6,872 nt of DNA from Flavobacteriaceae bacterium. Lineage in GTDB: Bacteria; Bacteroidota; Bacteroidia; Flavobacteriales; Flavobacteriaceae. The notes beneath the pieces are model-generated. The model was not told where the DNA came from. It saw only the letters and a program-made list of their open reading frames with translations, and ran no database searches. The position numbers and the translations under genes are program-made. The number at the start of each line of letters is the position of its first letter. Within the stretch, counting starts at the first letter, position 1. This document shows, piece after piece, positions 6,824 through 6,872 of the stretch. Location of the stretch: contig VMCO01000014.1 of the NCBI GenBank assembly GCA_008081325.1, positions 1-6,872 of the forward strand, in the 5' to 3' direction.

Positions 6824-6872
6824 TCTGTATCTTTTTTATTCTTTTTTTTAAAATATGCAGATCTACTTAATG
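6820..6872 (-). CDS. tdk: Probable thymidine kinase, C-terminal fragment (5' part outside window)
   Basis: The minus strand at the window edge has an open frame that enters at 6872 and reads x-L-S-R-S-A-Y-F, then a Lys-rich tail K-K-K-N-K-K-D-T-D and TGA (6820-6822). As I remember them, thymidine kinases of the Tdk type end in Bacteroidota with P-L-S-R-x-A-Y-[YF] and a short basic tail. The first partial codon here (-CA) is compatible with Pro. Thymidine kinase phosphorylates thymidine for dTMP salvage. The stop shares two bases with the TTG start of alr, so the two genes are probably one operon. Only 16 complete codons are visible, so the assignment rests on a short match plus the gene context. 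Confidence 0.6.
   Translation of the reverse strand, partial: LSRSAYFKKKNKKDTD

Noticed and set aside
6832..6849. A AAA AAG slippery heptamer and A runs at the end of the thymidine kinase frame, possibly a programmed -1 frameshift producing a Tdk-Alr fusion
   Set aside because: A -1 shift at the heptamer reaches the TAA at 6836-6838 within two codons, so no fusion would result, and no stimulatory structure is evident.

Overview
The window is AT-rich and looks like a chromosomal segment from a member of the Bacteroidota, most likely a flavobacterium. Four things point there. One protein ends in a type IX secretion (T9SS) type A sorting domain. A lipoprotein carries a C-S-D-E-N surface-export signal after its lipid cysteine. 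The starts are preceded by A/T-rich sequence rather than Shine-Dalgarno motifs. The housekeeping proteins also resemble flavobacterial versions in style. Genus and habitat cannot be read from the sequence.

Layout. Positions 1-2422 (+ strand) hold the 3' part of accC (biotin carboxylase, first residues outside the window). One base after it comes a saccharopine dehydrogenase-family oxidoreductase that resembles lysine 6-dehydrogenase. These end tail-to-tail, only 2 bases apart, against a minus-strand block. In its own reading direction (from 6872 down to 2425) the minus strand contains: the last 16-17 codons of a probable thymidine kinase (tdk); alanine racemase (alr), which appears to start at a TTG overlapping the tdk stop; a 92-base gap with a possible Bacteroidota-type promoter; a diheme c-type cytochrome lipoprotein; and, 10 bases on, a secreted 703-residue protein. 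That protein has a PPC-like N-terminal domain, seven FG-GAP/VCBS-type Asp-rich repeats, an ASPIC/UnbV domain and a T9SS signal.

Functions. accC belongs to the first step of fatty acid synthesis, alr supplies D-alanine for peptidoglycan and tdk salvages thymidine. The least ordinary part is the two-gene unit at 2425-5641. It pairs a predicted outer-surface diheme cytochrome with a predicted T9SS-exported, calcium-binding propeller-like protein, so both products probably work outside the cell. Their substrate is unknown. No RNA gene, CRISPR array, insertion sequence or attachment site was seen, and no gene-free stretch exceeds 100 bases.
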